From: Actinomycetospora soli
Lineage (GTDB): Bacteria > Actinomycetota > Actinomycetes > Mycobacteriales > Pseudonocardiaceae
Length of the DNA stretch: 64,000 nt
Direction: 5' to 3'
NCBI RefSeq assembly: GCF_021026295.1
Contig: NZ_JAJNDA010000001.1
Location: 248,001 to 312,000 of the forward strand
In this document: in pieces, positions 55,448 through 64,000 of the stretch
Layout: each line of letters opens with the position of its first letter
How positions within the stretch are numbered: position 1 is the first letter of the stretch
The notes under the pieces: model-generated
Database searches by the model: none
Seen by the model: the letters and a program-made list of their open reading frames with translations, nothing else
What the model was told of the DNA's origin: nothing
Made by a program: the position numbers and the translations under genes

Positions 55448-56227
55448 TCACGTGGGCGGGGTGAACCGGCCGTCGACCGCGGTCCACCCGCCGTCGACGC
55501 TGAGCGTGGAGCCGGTGACGAAGCTGGCCGCGTCCGAGGCGAGGTAGACCACCGCGCCGGCCAGCTCCGGGGGGAAGGCCCACCGGCCCAGGGCGCCCTT
55601 GGTGGCGTAGGCGCGGTACCAGTCCTCGTCGGCGCGGATCTGCGCCGTCAGCGGCGTCTCCACGACGCCGGGGGCGACGGCGTTCACGCGGACCCCGGCC
55701 TCCCCGAACTCCACCGCCGCCGCGCGCACGAGGGACTCCAGCCCCGCCTTCGTCGCGGCGTAGACGCTCTGGCCCGGCTCGACGGTGCGGGCACGGATCG
55801 AGGAGAACGCGATGATGCTGCCTGAGCCGCGGGCGACCATCCGGGCCCCGACCGCACGCAGCACGACGAAGGTCCCGCGCAGGTTGAGCCCGACCACCCG
55901 GTCGAACTCGTCGAGGTCGTAGTCGAGGATCCGCTTGCGGACGTTGATCGCCGCGGTGAGCACCGCGACGTCGAGGTCCCCGATCTCGTCGAGGTGACGC
56001 TCGAGGTCGGCGGGGTCGGTGATGTCGAGCGCGACGGCGCGGGCCCGGCCCCCGTCGCCGGAGATCGCGGCGGCGGTGGCCTCGGCGGTGGCGAGGTCGC
56101 GGTCGGCGCAGACCACCTCGGCCCCGTGCGCGGCCAGGGCGAGCCCGGCCTCGCGTCCGATCCCCCCGGCGCCGAGGAGCAGCGCCCGCCGGTCCCGCAG
56201 GTCGAACAGCTGTCGGTAGTCGGTCAC
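55448..56227 (-). CDS. SDR-family oxidoreductase
   Basis: 259 residues from GTG 56227, GGGAGAG upstream. The glycine motif LLGAGGIGREAGLAL is a variant of TGxxxGIG; catalytic Ser in IIAFSSIRA and YAATK near residue 162, then VRVNAVAPGVVETPL and VTGSTLSVDGGWTA. It would oxidise a hydroxy compound with NAD(P)+. It is 17 bp downstream of the aldehyde dehydrogenase and probably part of the same pathway. Confidence 0.9.
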   Translation of the reverse strand: MTDYRQLFDLRDRRALLLGAGGIGREAGLALAAHGAEVVCADRDLATAEATAAAISGDGGRARAVALDITDPADLERHLDEIGDLDVAVLTAAINVRKRILDYDLDEFDRVVGLNLRGTFVVLRAVGARMVARGSGSIIAFSSIRARTVEPGQSVYAATKAGLESLVRAAAVEFGEAGVRVNAVAPGVVETPLTAQIRADEDWYRAYATKGALGRWAFPPELAGAVVYLASDAASFVTGSTLSVDGGWTAVDGRFTPPT

Positions 56228-56244
56228 GTCGGTCTCTCCCGGGG

Positions 56245-57708
56245 TCACTGGGGCCGGATGACGGCCATGCGGGTCACGGTCAGTTCCTCGATCGCGAAGC
56301 GGGGCCCCTCCCGCCCGATGCCGGAGTCCTTCACCCCGCCGTAGGGCATGACGTCCGACCGGAACCCGGGGACCTCGTTGACGATCACGCCGCCGACCTC
56401 GAGCTCGTCGATGGCCCGGAAGGCGGTCGCCAGGGAGCGGGTGAACACGCTGGCGTGCAGCCCGTAGCGGGACCGGTTGGCCGTCGCGAGGGCCGCGTCG
56501 AGGTCGGGCACGGAGTTCACGGCCACCACGGGCGCGAAGATCTCCTCGCACCAGGCCTGCTGGTCCTCGGGGACGTCGAGCAGGATCGTCGGTTCGATCG
56601 AGCGGCCGGCCGCGCGCCCGCCGTGCACGATCGTCGCCCCGGCGCGCTCGGCCTGCTCGATCCAGTCGAGGACGCGGCGGGTCGCCGACTCGTCGATCAG
56701 CGGCGCGATACGCGTGCCCGGGTCACGCGGGTCGCCCGTGGTGAGCTCGCCGATGCGGGCGGTCAGCCGGCCGAGGAGGTCCTCGCGCACCGGCTCGCAG
56801 ACGATCACCCGCTGCACGGCGATGCAGGCCTGGCCGTTGAAGTAGAAGCCGCCGCGCAGGACCGCGTCGACGGCGCGGTCGAGGTCGGCGTCGGTGTCGA
56901 CGACGAGCGCGGCGTTGCTGCCGAGCTCGAGCAGGGTCTTGCGCGGCGCCGCGTCGCGGGCGATCCGATGCCCCACCGCGGCCGACCCGGTGAACGACAC
57001 CGCCGCCACCTCGGGGGCGGTGACCAGCGTCCGCCCGACCTCGGCGTCGCCGGTGACGACCTGCACCATCGCGGCCGGGGCGCCGTGCTCCACCGCGACG
57101 CGCCGGACGATGTCGGCGAGCCAGAGCGTGGTGAGCGGTGTGGCCGGCGCGGGCTTGCAGACCACGGGGCAGCCGGCGGCGATCGCCGGGGCGATCTTGT
57201 GCGAGGCGAGCAGCACCGGGCCGTTGAACCCGGCGATCCCGATCACCAGCCCGATCGGCCGGCGCGTCCAGTACCCGACCATCCCCTCGCCGGAGGGCTG
57301 GAGGTCCAGCGGCACGGTCTCGCCGTGCAGGTGCGCGACCTCCTCCGCCGTCGCGGTCCAGGTGAACACGGTGCGGGAGAACTCGACGGTGCAGTCCGCG
57401 CGGGTCTTGCCGGTCTCCGCGATCAGCAGCTCGACGAACTGCTCCGCGTGCGCGGCGAGCTCGCGCTCCACCCCGAGGAGGATCGCGCGGCGCGTGGCCG
57501 AACTCAGGGCGGCGACCTCCCGGCGGACCGCGGCACCGGCCGCGAGCGCCTCGCCGGCCAGCTCGACGGTGCCCACGGGCGCCTGCGCGACGGTCGACCC
57601 GTCGAACGGGAAGACCACGGGAGCGTGGGCGACGTCGGTCCGCCATCCGGGACCGATCGGGAGCCCCGCGGGGATGTCGGGCAGCACGAACGCGGGTCGC
57701 GAAGTCAC
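56245..57708 (-). CDS. Aldehyde dehydrogenase family protein
   Basis: 487 residues from GTG 57708 with AGGAGGGG. NAD-binding GFNGPVLLASHKIAPAIAAGC and FTGSAAVGHRIA, catalytic Glu in ELGSNAALVV, and catalytic Cys in FNGQACIAVQR. Motif spacing is normal for class-3-like ALDHs. It oxidises an aldehyde to an acid. First gene of the minus-strand ALDH-SDR-GntR run and divergent from the second GntR gene. Confidence 0.92.
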   Translation of the reverse strand: MTSRPAFVLPDIPAGLPIGPGWRTDVAHAPVVFPFDGSTVAQAPVGTVELAGEALAAGAAVRREVAALSSATRRAILLGVERELAAHAEQFVELLIAETGKTRADCTVEFSRTVFTWTATAEEVAHLHGETVPLDLQPSGEGMVGYWTRRPIGLVIGIAGFNGPVLLASHKIAPAIAAGCPVVCKPAPATPLTTLWLADIVRRVAVEHGAPAAMVQVVTGDAEVGRTLVTAPEVAAVSFTGSAAVGHRIARDAAPRKTLLELGSNAALVVDTDADLDRAVDAVLRGGFYFNGQACIAVQRVIVCEPVREDLLGRLTARIGELTTGDPRDPGTRIAPLIDESATRRVLDWIEQAERAGATIVHGGRAAGRSIEPTILLDVPEDQQAWCEEIFAPVVAVNSVPDLDAALATANRSRYGLHASVFTRSLATAFRAIDELEVGGVIVNEVPGFRSDVMPYGGVKDSGIGREGPRFAIEELTVTRMAVIRPQ

Positions 57709-57860
57709 GAACCCCTCCTGACGACGACGTCGTTGCTGGTCTGACCAGCAGGCGGTCCAGCGAGCATGCAGCGCGCACTCGCCGCCGTCAAGAGACGTCG
57801 TCGGCACCGCGCACCGGGCTTCCCGAGGCCACGACGAGCCCTCTCATCAGCGGGAACAGG

Positions 57861-57917
57861 TGGACTCCTTGACTATCGTCCGCGTCACAGTCCACTCTCT
57901 GGCCGCTGTATCCAGAG
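57861..57917. promoter_or_regulatory. Candidate GntR operators in ALDH/GntR divergent region
   Basis: Two dyads lie in the 244-bp space between the ALDH start (57708) and the GntR start (57953). TGGACT (57861-57866) and AGTCCA (57889-57894) are inverted with a 22-bp spacer, and CTCTGG (57897-57902) and CCAGAG (57912-57917) with a 9-bp spacer. Their position suits an autoregulated GntR site. The rest of the region shows no gene. Confidence 0.4.
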
Positions 57918-57952
57918 CTACCGGACGACGCCGACGACGGCAGGAGGTCACC

Positions 57953-58675
57953 GTGGACCGACGGGTGTCCGCCGCCACCGGCCTCGTCGACGAGCTCGCC
58001 GCGGTGCTCCGCGAACGCATCTACGCCGGCCGCTACCCGCCCGGGGCGCGGCTGCCGCAGGAGAGCCTCGCCGCCGAGCTGGGGGTGAGCCGCACCCCGC
58101 TGCGCGAGGCCCTCCGGGTGCTCGAGCAGGACGGCCTGCTCCGGGTCGAACCGGGTCAGGGCGCCCGGGTGGTGACCGGCGACGTCGACACGCTGCTGGC
58201 CGCCTACGAGGTGCGTGCGGTGCTCGACGGGCTCGCCGCCCGGCTGGCCGCACGCTCCCGGCCCGCCCCGGCCCGGTGCCGGGACCTGCGGCGCGTCATC
58301 ACCACCCAGCGCGCCGCGCTGGACCCGTGGTCACCACGGGCCTACACCCGGGCCAACGTGGACTTCCACGAACAGATCCTGCACCTGAGCGGCAACGAGT
58401 TCCTCGTCGCGCAGGCGCCCGTGCTGCGCATGACCGCGCAGGTCTTCGCCCCCGTCGCCCTCGTCGAACCGGCCACCGCCACCCGCACGATCGGCGAGCA
58501 CGAGGCCATCGCCGGGGCGATCGAGGACGCCGACGAGGACGCCGCCGAGCGCCTGGCCCGCGCCCACATCCAGACCACGATCGACGAGCTCCGCGGAGTC
58601 CACGAAGGAGTGACCCCATGCCCACCTACTACGTCGCCTCGGACATCGGCGGGACGTTCACCGACACGGTCGTGA
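57953..58675 (+). CDS. GntR-family regulator (FCD domain)
   Basis: 240 residues from GTG 57953, CAGGAGGTCACC ribosome site. The wHTH is GARLPQESLAAELGVSRTPLREALRVLEQDGLL; residues ~85-215 form the FCD domain with DFHEQILHLSGNEFLV and GEHEAIAGAIEDAD. The last ~20 residues are read inside the hydantoinase gene in another frame (58-bp overlap) and have low-complexity Pro/Arg/Ser content. It is the probable local regulator of the HyuA/HyuB genes. Confidence 0.87.
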   Translation: MDRRVSAATGLVDELAAVLRERIYAGRYPPGARLPQESLAAELGVSRTPLREALRVLEQDGLLRVEPGQGARVVTGDVDTLLAAYEVRAVLDGLAARLAARSRPAPARCRDLRRVITTQRAALDPWSPRAYTRANVDFHEQILHLSGNEFLVAQAPVLRMTAQVFAPVALVEPATATRTIGEHEAIAGAIEDADEDAAERLARAHIQTTIDELRGVHEGVTPCPPTTSPRTSAGRSPTRS

Positions 58676-60732
58676 TCGACCAGGACGGCCACGTCGGGCG
58701 CTACAAGTCCTCGACCGTCCCCGACAACCCGGCCGAGGGCGTGCTGGACACGCTCGTCGACGCGGCCGCCGAGCGCGGCGTCGAGCTGGGCGACCTGCTC
58801 GGCCGGGTGGAGGTGTTCGCGCACGGCACGACCATCGCGACCAACGCGATGCTCGAGGGCCGCGCCCGCCGCGTCGGGCTGCTCCAGACCCGGGGGTTCG
58901 GCGACACCCTCACGATCATGCGCGGGTTCAAGAGCATCGGGCTCGACGAGGAGGACATCAAGCGTTTCCGGACGCTCGTCAAGCAGCCGACCGTGGTCCC
59001 GCGGGCGATGACCGAGGAGATCACCGAACGCATCGACTACGCCGGGCGCGTGGTCTGCCCGCTCGACGAGGACGACGTCCGCCGCGCGGTCCGCGCGCTG
59101 CGCGACGGGGGCGCCGAGGTCATCGCCGTCGCCCTGCTCTGGTCGTTCGCGAACGACGCCCACGAGCGTCGCGTCGCCGAGATCGTCGCCGAGGAGGCCC
59201 CCGAGCTCGGCGTCACGCTCTCCAGCGAGTTCCTGCCCCGCATCGGCGAGTACGAGCGCACGCTCACCACCGCGGTGAACGCGAGCCTGCGCCCCGTGCT
59301 CAAGGGGTCCCTGGACAGCTTCGAGCACACCCTGACGAAGGCCGGTCTGCGCAGCGGCCCGCTGCTGATGCAGTCCAACGGTGGGCTCGCCACCTTCGAC
59401 GAGGTCGAGAAGCGGGCCGCCGCGACGGTGATGTCCGGGCCGGTCGGCGGCGTGATCGCCTCCCAGTTCCTCGGCACCCGTTCCGGGCACCGCAACGTCG
59501 TCACCACCGACATGGGCGGCACCAGCTTCGACGTCGGGCTCGTCCTCGACGGCCTGCCGGTCATGTCGAACACGACCCTGATCGGCCGCGACCAGCTCGC
59601 CCTGCCCTCGGTGGCGGTCCGCGCGATCGGCGCCGGGGCCGGGTCGATCGCCTCGGTGCGCAACGGGGTGCTGCAGGTGGGCCCGGAGAGCGCCGGCGCC
59701 CGCCCGGGACCGGCCTGCTACGGCCGTGGCGGCGACCGCCCGACCGTGGCCGACGCCGACCTCGTCCTGGGCTACCTCAACCCGGACAACTTCCTCGGCG
59801 GCCGGCTCACGCTCGACGTCGGGAAGGCCCGCGACGCGATCGCGACCCACGTGGCCGAGCCGGCCGGGCTCACCGTCGAGCAGGCCGCCGAGGGCATCAA
59901 GACGATCGTCGACTCCCGCATGGCCGACCTCGTCCGCCAGGTCACGGTGGAGCAGGGCTACGACCCGACCGACTTCGCCGTCTTCGCCTACGGCGGGGCG
60001 GGCCCGCTCCACGCGTTCTCCTACGGCGCCGAGCTGGGCTGCCCGCAGATCATCGTGCCCATCACCGCCTCGGTGCACTCCGCGTTCGGGATCGGCTGCT
60101 CGGACCTGACGATGGTCGAGGAGATCTCCCAGCCGATGCAGACGCCGCCCGGCACCACGGACCACGCCGCGGCCCTCCCGCCGGACACCCTGACCGCCAC
60201 GTTCGAGACGCTCGCCCGCCGGGCCACCCGCGACCTCGTCGCGGCCGGCGCCGACGAGGACACCGTCACCGTCGTCCGGTCGGTCGAGATCCGGTTCCGC
60301 GCCCAGATCCACGTCCTGACGGTGACGCTGGAGGCCGGGCGGCGCGCCCTGACCGCCGACGACGTGAACGGGATGGTGGAGCGGTTCGTCGAGCAGTACG
60401 AGGGCCGCTTCGGCAAGGGCGCCGCGTTCCTCGAGGGCGGCGTGGAGATCACGACGTTCCGGGTCGTCGCCACCAGCCCGGTCCCCCGCGCCGAGTTCTC
60501 CTCGGTGGCCGGACCGACCACCGGGTCGGGCGGCGCCGCCGGCACCCGCCGGGTCTTCCACGGCGGCGGCTGGCAGGACGCCGCGGTGTGGCGCGGGGAG
60601 CAGCTGCACGACGGCATGACCATCGACGGCCTCGCGATCGTCGAGCTCGCCGACACGACGGTGGTGATCGGCCCCGACCAGGACGCCGTCGTGGACGGCA
60701 CCGGCGACCTCGTCATCCAGACCCGCGCCTGA
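58618..60732 (+). CDS. HyuA-type ATPase subunit (hydantoinase A/acetone carboxylase beta)
   Basis: 704 residues, ATG 58618, GAAGGAG ribosome site. The N-terminus SDIGGTFTDTVVID is the actin/Hsp70-like phosphate loop, HGTTIATNAMLEG follows, and the central TTDMGGTSFDVGLV is the second phosphate motif; YGGAGPLHAFSYGAELG is a late family motif. This subunit phosphorylates or activates the substrate in ATP-dependent hydantoinases, oxoprolinases and acetone/acetophenone carboxylases. The choice among these is not settled by sequence. 17 bp ahead of the HyuB partner. Confidence 0.9.
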   Translation: MPTYYVASDIGGTFTDTVVIDQDGHVGRYKSSTVPDNPAEGVLDTLVDAAAERGVELGDLLGRVEVFAHGTTIATNAMLEGRARRVGLLQTRGFGDTLTIMRGFKSIGLDEEDIKRFRTLVKQPTVVPRAMTEEITERIDYAGRVVCPLDEDDVRRAVRALRDGGAEVIAVALLWSFANDAHERRVAEIVAEEAPELGVTLSSEFLPRIGEYERTLTTAVNASLRPVLKGSLDSFEHTLTKAGLRSGPLLMQSNGGLATFDEVEKRAAATVMSGPVGGVIASQFLGTRSGHRNVVTTDMGGTSFDVGLVLDGLPVMSNTTLIGRDQLALPSVAVRAIGAGAGSIASVRNGVLQVGPESAGARPGPACYGRGGDRPTVADADLVLGYLNPDNFLGGRLTLDVGKARDAIATHVAEPAGLTVEQAAEGIKTIVDSRMADLVRQVTVEQGYDPTDFAVFAYGGAGPLHAFSYGAELGCPQIIVPITASVHSAFGIGCSDLTMVEEISQPMQTPPGTTDHAAALPPDTLTATFETLARRATRDLVAAGADEDTVTVVRSVEIRFRAQIHVLTVTLEAGRRALTADDVNGMVERFVEQYEGRFGKGAAFLEGGVEITTFRVVATSPVPRAEFSSVAGPTTGSGGAAGTRRVFHGGGWQDAAVWRGEQLHDGMTIDGLAIVELADTTVVIGPDQDAVVDGTGDLVIQTRA

Positions 60733-60749
60733 GCACCCGGAGGATCCCC

Positions 60750-62942
60750 GTGAGCACACCCGTGAGCACCCCCACCGGCGGCGTCGACCCCGTCACCTAC
60801 GAGGTCATCCGCCACAAACTCTGGTCGATCAACTCCGAGGGCGCCACCACCGTCGAGCACGTCTCGGGCTCGCCGGTCGTGCACGCCACGGACTACAACT
60901 TCGGCATCTACACCGCCGCGGGCGAGATGGCGATCATCGGCGTCTACCTGCTGACGCCGCTCTACACCGGGGCGATGGGCGTGCAGGAGTTCCTGGCGCG
61001 CTACTCCGACATCGAGCCCGGCGACGTCTTCATCATCAACGACCCGTACCTCGCCGCCATGCACCAGAACGACGTGCAGTTCTGCAGCCCGGTGTTCCGC
61101 GACGGCGAGATCGTGGCGTGGCTGGGCTGCATGGCCCACCAGGTCGACCTCGGCGGCATGGACCCCGGCAGCTGGTGCACCACCGCGACCGACGTCTTCC
61201 AGGAGGGCATCCGCATCCCGCCGGGGCGCATCGTGCGCCAGGGGGTGGTGAACCAGGAGCTGTGGGACACGATCGTCCTGAACTCCCGCATGCACGACAC
61301 CGTCGCCAACGACTTCCGCGCCTTCCTGGCCGGTCTGCGGGTCGCCGAGCAGCGCTTCGGCGAGCTGTGCGACCGCTACGGCACCGATGCCGTCCGCGCG
61401 ACGATGGAGAAGACGCTCGACAACTCCGAGGCCGACCTGCGCGCCATGCTGCGCGAGCTGCCCGACGGCACCTACGAGCACACCTCCTACCTGGACCGGC
61501 CGGACGGCTCGGGCCGCGCGGGCGACGCCGGGGTCGAGCTGCTGCAGGTGCCCTGCGTGATGACCAAGGCCGACGACCGGCTCGTCTTCGACTTCTCCGG
61601 GTCGAGCCCGCAGAGCCCGGCCTACGGCATGACGACGCGCGGCGGGCTGCTCGGCGCGGTGGCCACGCTGATGCTGTGCACCTTCGGCGGGGAGATCCCC
61701 TGGAACCACGGCATCATGCGGCCGGTCGAGGTGATCGCCCCGGACGGCCTGTGCGTCACCGCCGTCGAACCGATGCCGGTCTCCGGCGGCACCGCGGGCG
61801 CGAACTGGACCGCCACCTGCTCCGCGGGCGGGGCGATCGCGAAGATGCTGAGCTTCTCCGAGCGCTACGAGGGCTTCGCCTTCGGCCCCAGCGACGGCTC
61901 CTGGCAGCTCTCCCAGTTCGGCGGCGTCGACCAGCACGGCGAGCCCTTCGCCTCGATGTACATGGACTCCCTGCTCTGGGGCGGCCCGGCGTTCTCGTTC
62001 CGCGACGGCGTCGACTCCGGCGGAGCGATGGTGATCCTCGGCGGCGGCGCCACCGACGTCGAGCAGCAGGAGATGCGCCACCCGCTGCTCTACCTGTGGC
62101 GCCGGCAGGTGCCCGACTCCGGCGGCGCGGGCACCCACCGCGGCGGGAACGGGGTGCAGTTCGCGCTCACCCCGATCGACACCGAGGAGGTCACCGGCGT
62201 GCTGGGCACGCACGGGGTCGCCCTCCCCAACCGCACCGGCCTGTTCGGCGGGCTGCCCGGGTCCTGCGCGCGGTTCGAACGCGTCATCGGCAGCGGCGTC
62301 CTCGACCGGCTCGCCTCCGGGCGGCCGGTGAGCGACCTCGCCGAGCTCGACGGCGACCACGGGGTCCTGCCCGGGGTCGCACCCGCCGCCCGGATCGCCC
62401 ACGGCGACGTCTTCGAGTGCAGCGTCCAGAACGGCGGCGGCTACGGCGACCCGCTCCTGCGCGACCCCGCACGGGTCGCCGCCGACGTGGCCGCCACGGC
62501 GGTCAGCCCCGAGGCCGCGCTCCGGCTCTACGGGGTCGTCCTCACCGGGGACGGCGACGTCGACGCCGCGGCCACCGAGGCCCGCCGCGACGCCGTCCGC
62601 GCGGACCGCCGCGACCGGATGACCGCCCCGTCGGCCGGCGCCGTCCCGTCGGTCTCCGGCGAGCCCGACGGCCGGTGGGGCACCGCGCTGCTGATCTGGA
62701 CCGCCCGGGGCGCGTCGGTCGCCGGGTGCGCGCACTGCCGTACCCCGCTGGGCGACCTGTCCGGCGGCTGGGAGTCCCTCGCCGGCCGGATCACGCTCGG
62801 CCCCGAGGACCTCGGAGGACGCGTCGACGTCCACGCGTCCCTCGACGCCGTCGCCCACGTCTGCCCGCACTGCCTCACCGCGCTGTGGGTCGACACCGAG
62901 CCGGGCACCGGCAAGGACTGGCGCGACTTCGCCCTGGCCTGA
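60750..62942 (+). CDS. HyuB-type subunit with C-terminal acetone-carboxylase-gamma-like zinc domain
   Basis: 730 residues from GTG 60750, GGAGGATCCCC site. Residues ~8-560 are the hydantoinase B/acetone carboxylase alpha domain (GDVFIINDPYLAAMHQNDV, GSGRAGDAGVE, GTHRGGNGVQFALTP, VQNGGGYGDPLLRDP). Residues ~650-730 add a zinc-ribbon-like piece with Cys 660 and 663 (CAHC) and Cys 705 and 708 (CPHC), ending GKDWRDFALA, as in the separate gamma subunit of acetone-type carboxylases. The fusion suggests an ATP-dependent ketone carboxylase rather than a simple hydantoinase. No stand-alone gamma gene is seen. Confidence 0.85.
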   Translation: MSTPVSTPTGGVDPVTYEVIRHKLWSINSEGATTVEHVSGSPVVHATDYNFGIYTAAGEMAIIGVYLLTPLYTGAMGVQEFLARYSDIEPGDVFIINDPYLAAMHQNDVQFCSPVFRDGEIVAWLGCMAHQVDLGGMDPGSWCTTATDVFQEGIRIPPGRIVRQGVVNQELWDTIVLNSRMHDTVANDFRAFLAGLRVAEQRFGELCDRYGTDAVRATMEKTLDNSEADLRAMLRELPDGTYEHTSYLDRPDGSGRAGDAGVELLQVPCVMTKADDRLVFDFSGSSPQSPAYGMTTRGGLLGAVATLMLCTFGGEIPWNHGIMRPVEVIAPDGLCVTAVEPMPVSGGTAGANWTATCSAGGAIAKMLSFSERYEGFAFGPSDGSWQLSQFGGVDQHGEPFASMYMDSLLWGGPAFSFRDGVDSGGAMVILGGGATDVEQQEMRHPLLYLWRRQVPDSGGAGTHRGGNGVQFALTPIDTEEVTGVLGTHGVALPNRTGLFGGLPGSCARFERVIGSGVLDRLASGRPVSDLAELDGDHGVLPGVAPAARIAHGDVFECSVQNGGGYGDPLLRDPARVAADVAATAVSPEAALRLYGVVLTGDGDVDAAATEARRDAVRADRRDRMTAPSAGAVPSVSGEPDGRWGTALLIWTARGASVAGCAHCRTPLGDLSGGWESLAGRITLGPEDLGGRVDVHASLDAVAHVCPHCLTALWVDTEPGTGKDWRDFALA

Positions 62943-62947
62943 GCGCC

Positions 62948-62984
62948 CGGTGCCGGGCCCCGGTCACCCCGGGGCCCGGCACCG
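62948..62984. terminator. Strong hairpin after HyuB
   Basis: CGGTGCCGGGCCCCGG (62948-62963) pairs perfectly over 16 bp with CCGGGGCCCGGCACCG (62969-62984), loop TCACC. It starts 6 bp after the HyuB stop and ends 22 bp before the next ATG. It may terminate or reduce read-through into the dehydrogenase. Confidence 0.75.
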
Positions 62985-63005
62985 ACGTCTCCCGAGAGGA
63001 ACCGC

Positions 63006-64000
63006 ATGCGCACGCACGACCTCGCCGTCATCGGCGGCGACGGCATCGGGCCCGACGTGACCGCGGAGGCGCTGCGCGGCGTGCACGCCGCGGCCGGCCG
63101 CTTCGGGTTCGGCGTCACCACCACCGACCACGACCTCGGCGCCGAGCGCTGGCTGCGCGACGGGGTCGCCCTCGACGACGCGGCGGTGCAGCGGCTGCGC
63201 CACCACGACGCGATCCTGCTCGGGGCCGTCGGCGACCCGCGGGTGCCGCCCGGGGTGCTGGAGCGGGGGCTGGTCGTCGCGCTGCGCGTCGCCCTGCGCC
63301 ACGCGGTGAACGTCCGGCCGGTGCGGCTCTACCCCGGCGTCACCAGTCCGATCCGGGACCTGACCCCGGAGCGCTGCGACCTGGTGATCATCCGGGAGAA
63401 CACCGAGGGGCTCTACGCCGGCGGGGGCGCGACCGTGCACCGCGGCACCGACGACGCCACCGCGATCCAGAACTCGGTGACCACCACGTCGGCGACCCGG
63501 GCCTGCGTCGACTACGCGTTCCGGCTCGCCGCGGCGCGGCGCGGCCGGCTGACGCTGTGCCACAAGACGAACATCCTGGTCGAGGCCGGGGCGCTGTGGA
63601 GCGACGTCGTCGAGTGGCTCGGGGCCGGGCACCCCGACGTCGTCCGGGACTACGTGCACGCCGACGCGATGTGCCAGCACCTGCCGCTGACCCCGGAGCG
63701 CTTCGACGTCGTCGTCACCGACAACCTCTTCGGCGACATCATCAGCGACCTGGGTGCGACGGTGCAGGGCGGGCTCGGGCTCGCCGCGAGCGGCAACATC
63801 GATCCCACCGGCGAGCACCCGGCGATGTACGAGCCGGTGCACGGCTCCGCCCCCGACATCGCCGGCACCGGGCGCGCCAACCCCGCGGCCGCCGTGCTCT
63901 CCGCCGCGATGTGCCTCGCGGGCCTCGGCGAGCACGAGGCCGCCCTCGCCCTCGAGGCCGCGACCGCCGGCGTGCTCGCCGAGCTGCCGGCCCTCGCGGG
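63006..64000 (+). CDS. Isocitrate/isopropylmalate dehydrogenase-family protein (5' part)
   Basis: ATG 63006 with GAGAGGA upstream; the frame stays open for 331 residues to the window end. Family motifs are all present: VIGGDGIGPDVTAEALRG at the start, DLVIIRENTEGLYAG, the Lys/Asp region CHKTNILVEAGALWSDVV, and VVTDNLFGDIISDLGATVQGGLGLAASGN plus PVHGSAPDIAGTGRANP. It is a metal-dependent 2-hydroxyacid oxidative decarboxylase; tartrate dehydrogenase, isopropylmalate dehydrogenase and homoisocitrate dehydrogenase all share this pattern. Its place after HyuA/HyuB suggests a catabolic (tartrate-like) rather than leucine role. Confidence 0.87.
   Translation, partial: MRTHDLAVIGGDGIGPDVTAEALRGVHAAAGRFGFGVTTTDHDLGAERWLRDGVALDDAAVQRLRHHDAILLGAVGDPRVPPGVLERGLVVALRVALRHAVNVRPVRLYPGVTSPIRDLTPERCDLVIIRENTEGLYAGGGATVHRGTDDATAIQNSVTTTSATRACVDYAFRLAAARRGRLTLCHKTNILVEAGALWSDVVEWLGAGHPDVVRDYVHADAMCQHLPLTPERFDVVVTDNLFGDIISDLGATVQGGLGLAASGNIDPTGEHPAMYEPVHGSAPDIAGTGRANPAAAVLSAAMCLAGLGEHEAALALEAATAGVLAELPALA

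Overview
The window is about 74% GC with coding density typical of a high-GC actinobacterium: many GTG starts, and many start/stop codons overlapping as GTGA or ATGA. Gene content (kdpFABC-DE, GpgS, PucR and GntR regulators, DUF1707, an actinobacterial single-chain AceE, many flavin monooxygenases and SDRs) points to Pseudonocardiales, perhaps Pseudonocardia. That placement is inference, since no rRNA or marker set is present. I see no tRNA, rRNA, CRISPR array, prophage or transposase.

Layout. 1-3957: end of an indolepyruvate:ferredoxin oxidoreductase pair and a luciferase-like monooxygenase broken by one missing base. 3954-9180: an AraC regulator divergent from an SDR/flavin monooxygenase/zinc alcohol dehydrogenase cluster, then a degenerate SDR and a terminator. 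9199-18827: a CYTH-CHAD protein and a complete potassium operon (small membrane ORF, kdpF, A, B, C, D, E) on the minus strand. 19040-21266: GrpB-like protein, truncated globin, enoyl-CoA hydratase, small membrane protein. 21263-25113: esterase plus Baeyer-Villiger-type monooxygenase, divergent from a PucR regulator. 25224-32113: acyl-CoA dehydrogenase, small TPR proteins, CoA-transferase, TetR with an SDR (frameshifted) and a clear operator, DUF1707, SMP-30. 32110-36370: GT4 glycosyltransferase with GpgS, divergent from a Gfo/Idh and an MDR dehydrogenase. 36373-42368: pyruvate dehydrogenase aceE-aceF-lpdA, with ppdK divergent. 45435-47894: an unusual adenylation-carrier-membrane acyltransferase fusion. 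47824-51479: Fe(III)-type ABC importer with a possible iron box. 51512-53791: three repeat elements, a Cys-rich leader peptide, a sulfur-type LLM monooxygenase and a LysR remnant. 53782-64000: alpha/beta hydrolase, GntR-SDR-ALDH, a second GntR, and a HyuA/HyuB (acetone-carboxylase-like) pair followed by a LeuB/tartrate-dehydrogenase-like gene that runs off the window.

Taken together, the accessory parts look catabolic: ketone oxidation (Baeyer-Villiger monooxygenase plus esterase), ketone or hydantoin processing (HyuA/B), CoA-thioester steps and organosulfur or alkyl oxidation, each next to its own regulator. The conserved parts are potassium uptake, the pyruvate/PEP node and glucosylglycerate synthesis.

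The most interesting non-coding features are three dispersed palindromic repeat families (40 bp, 57 bp and about 100 bp, two copies each) and a 23-codon Cys-rich leader ORF upstream of the LLM monooxygenase. Two genes carry single-base deletions, and in both the missing base appears to be a C.
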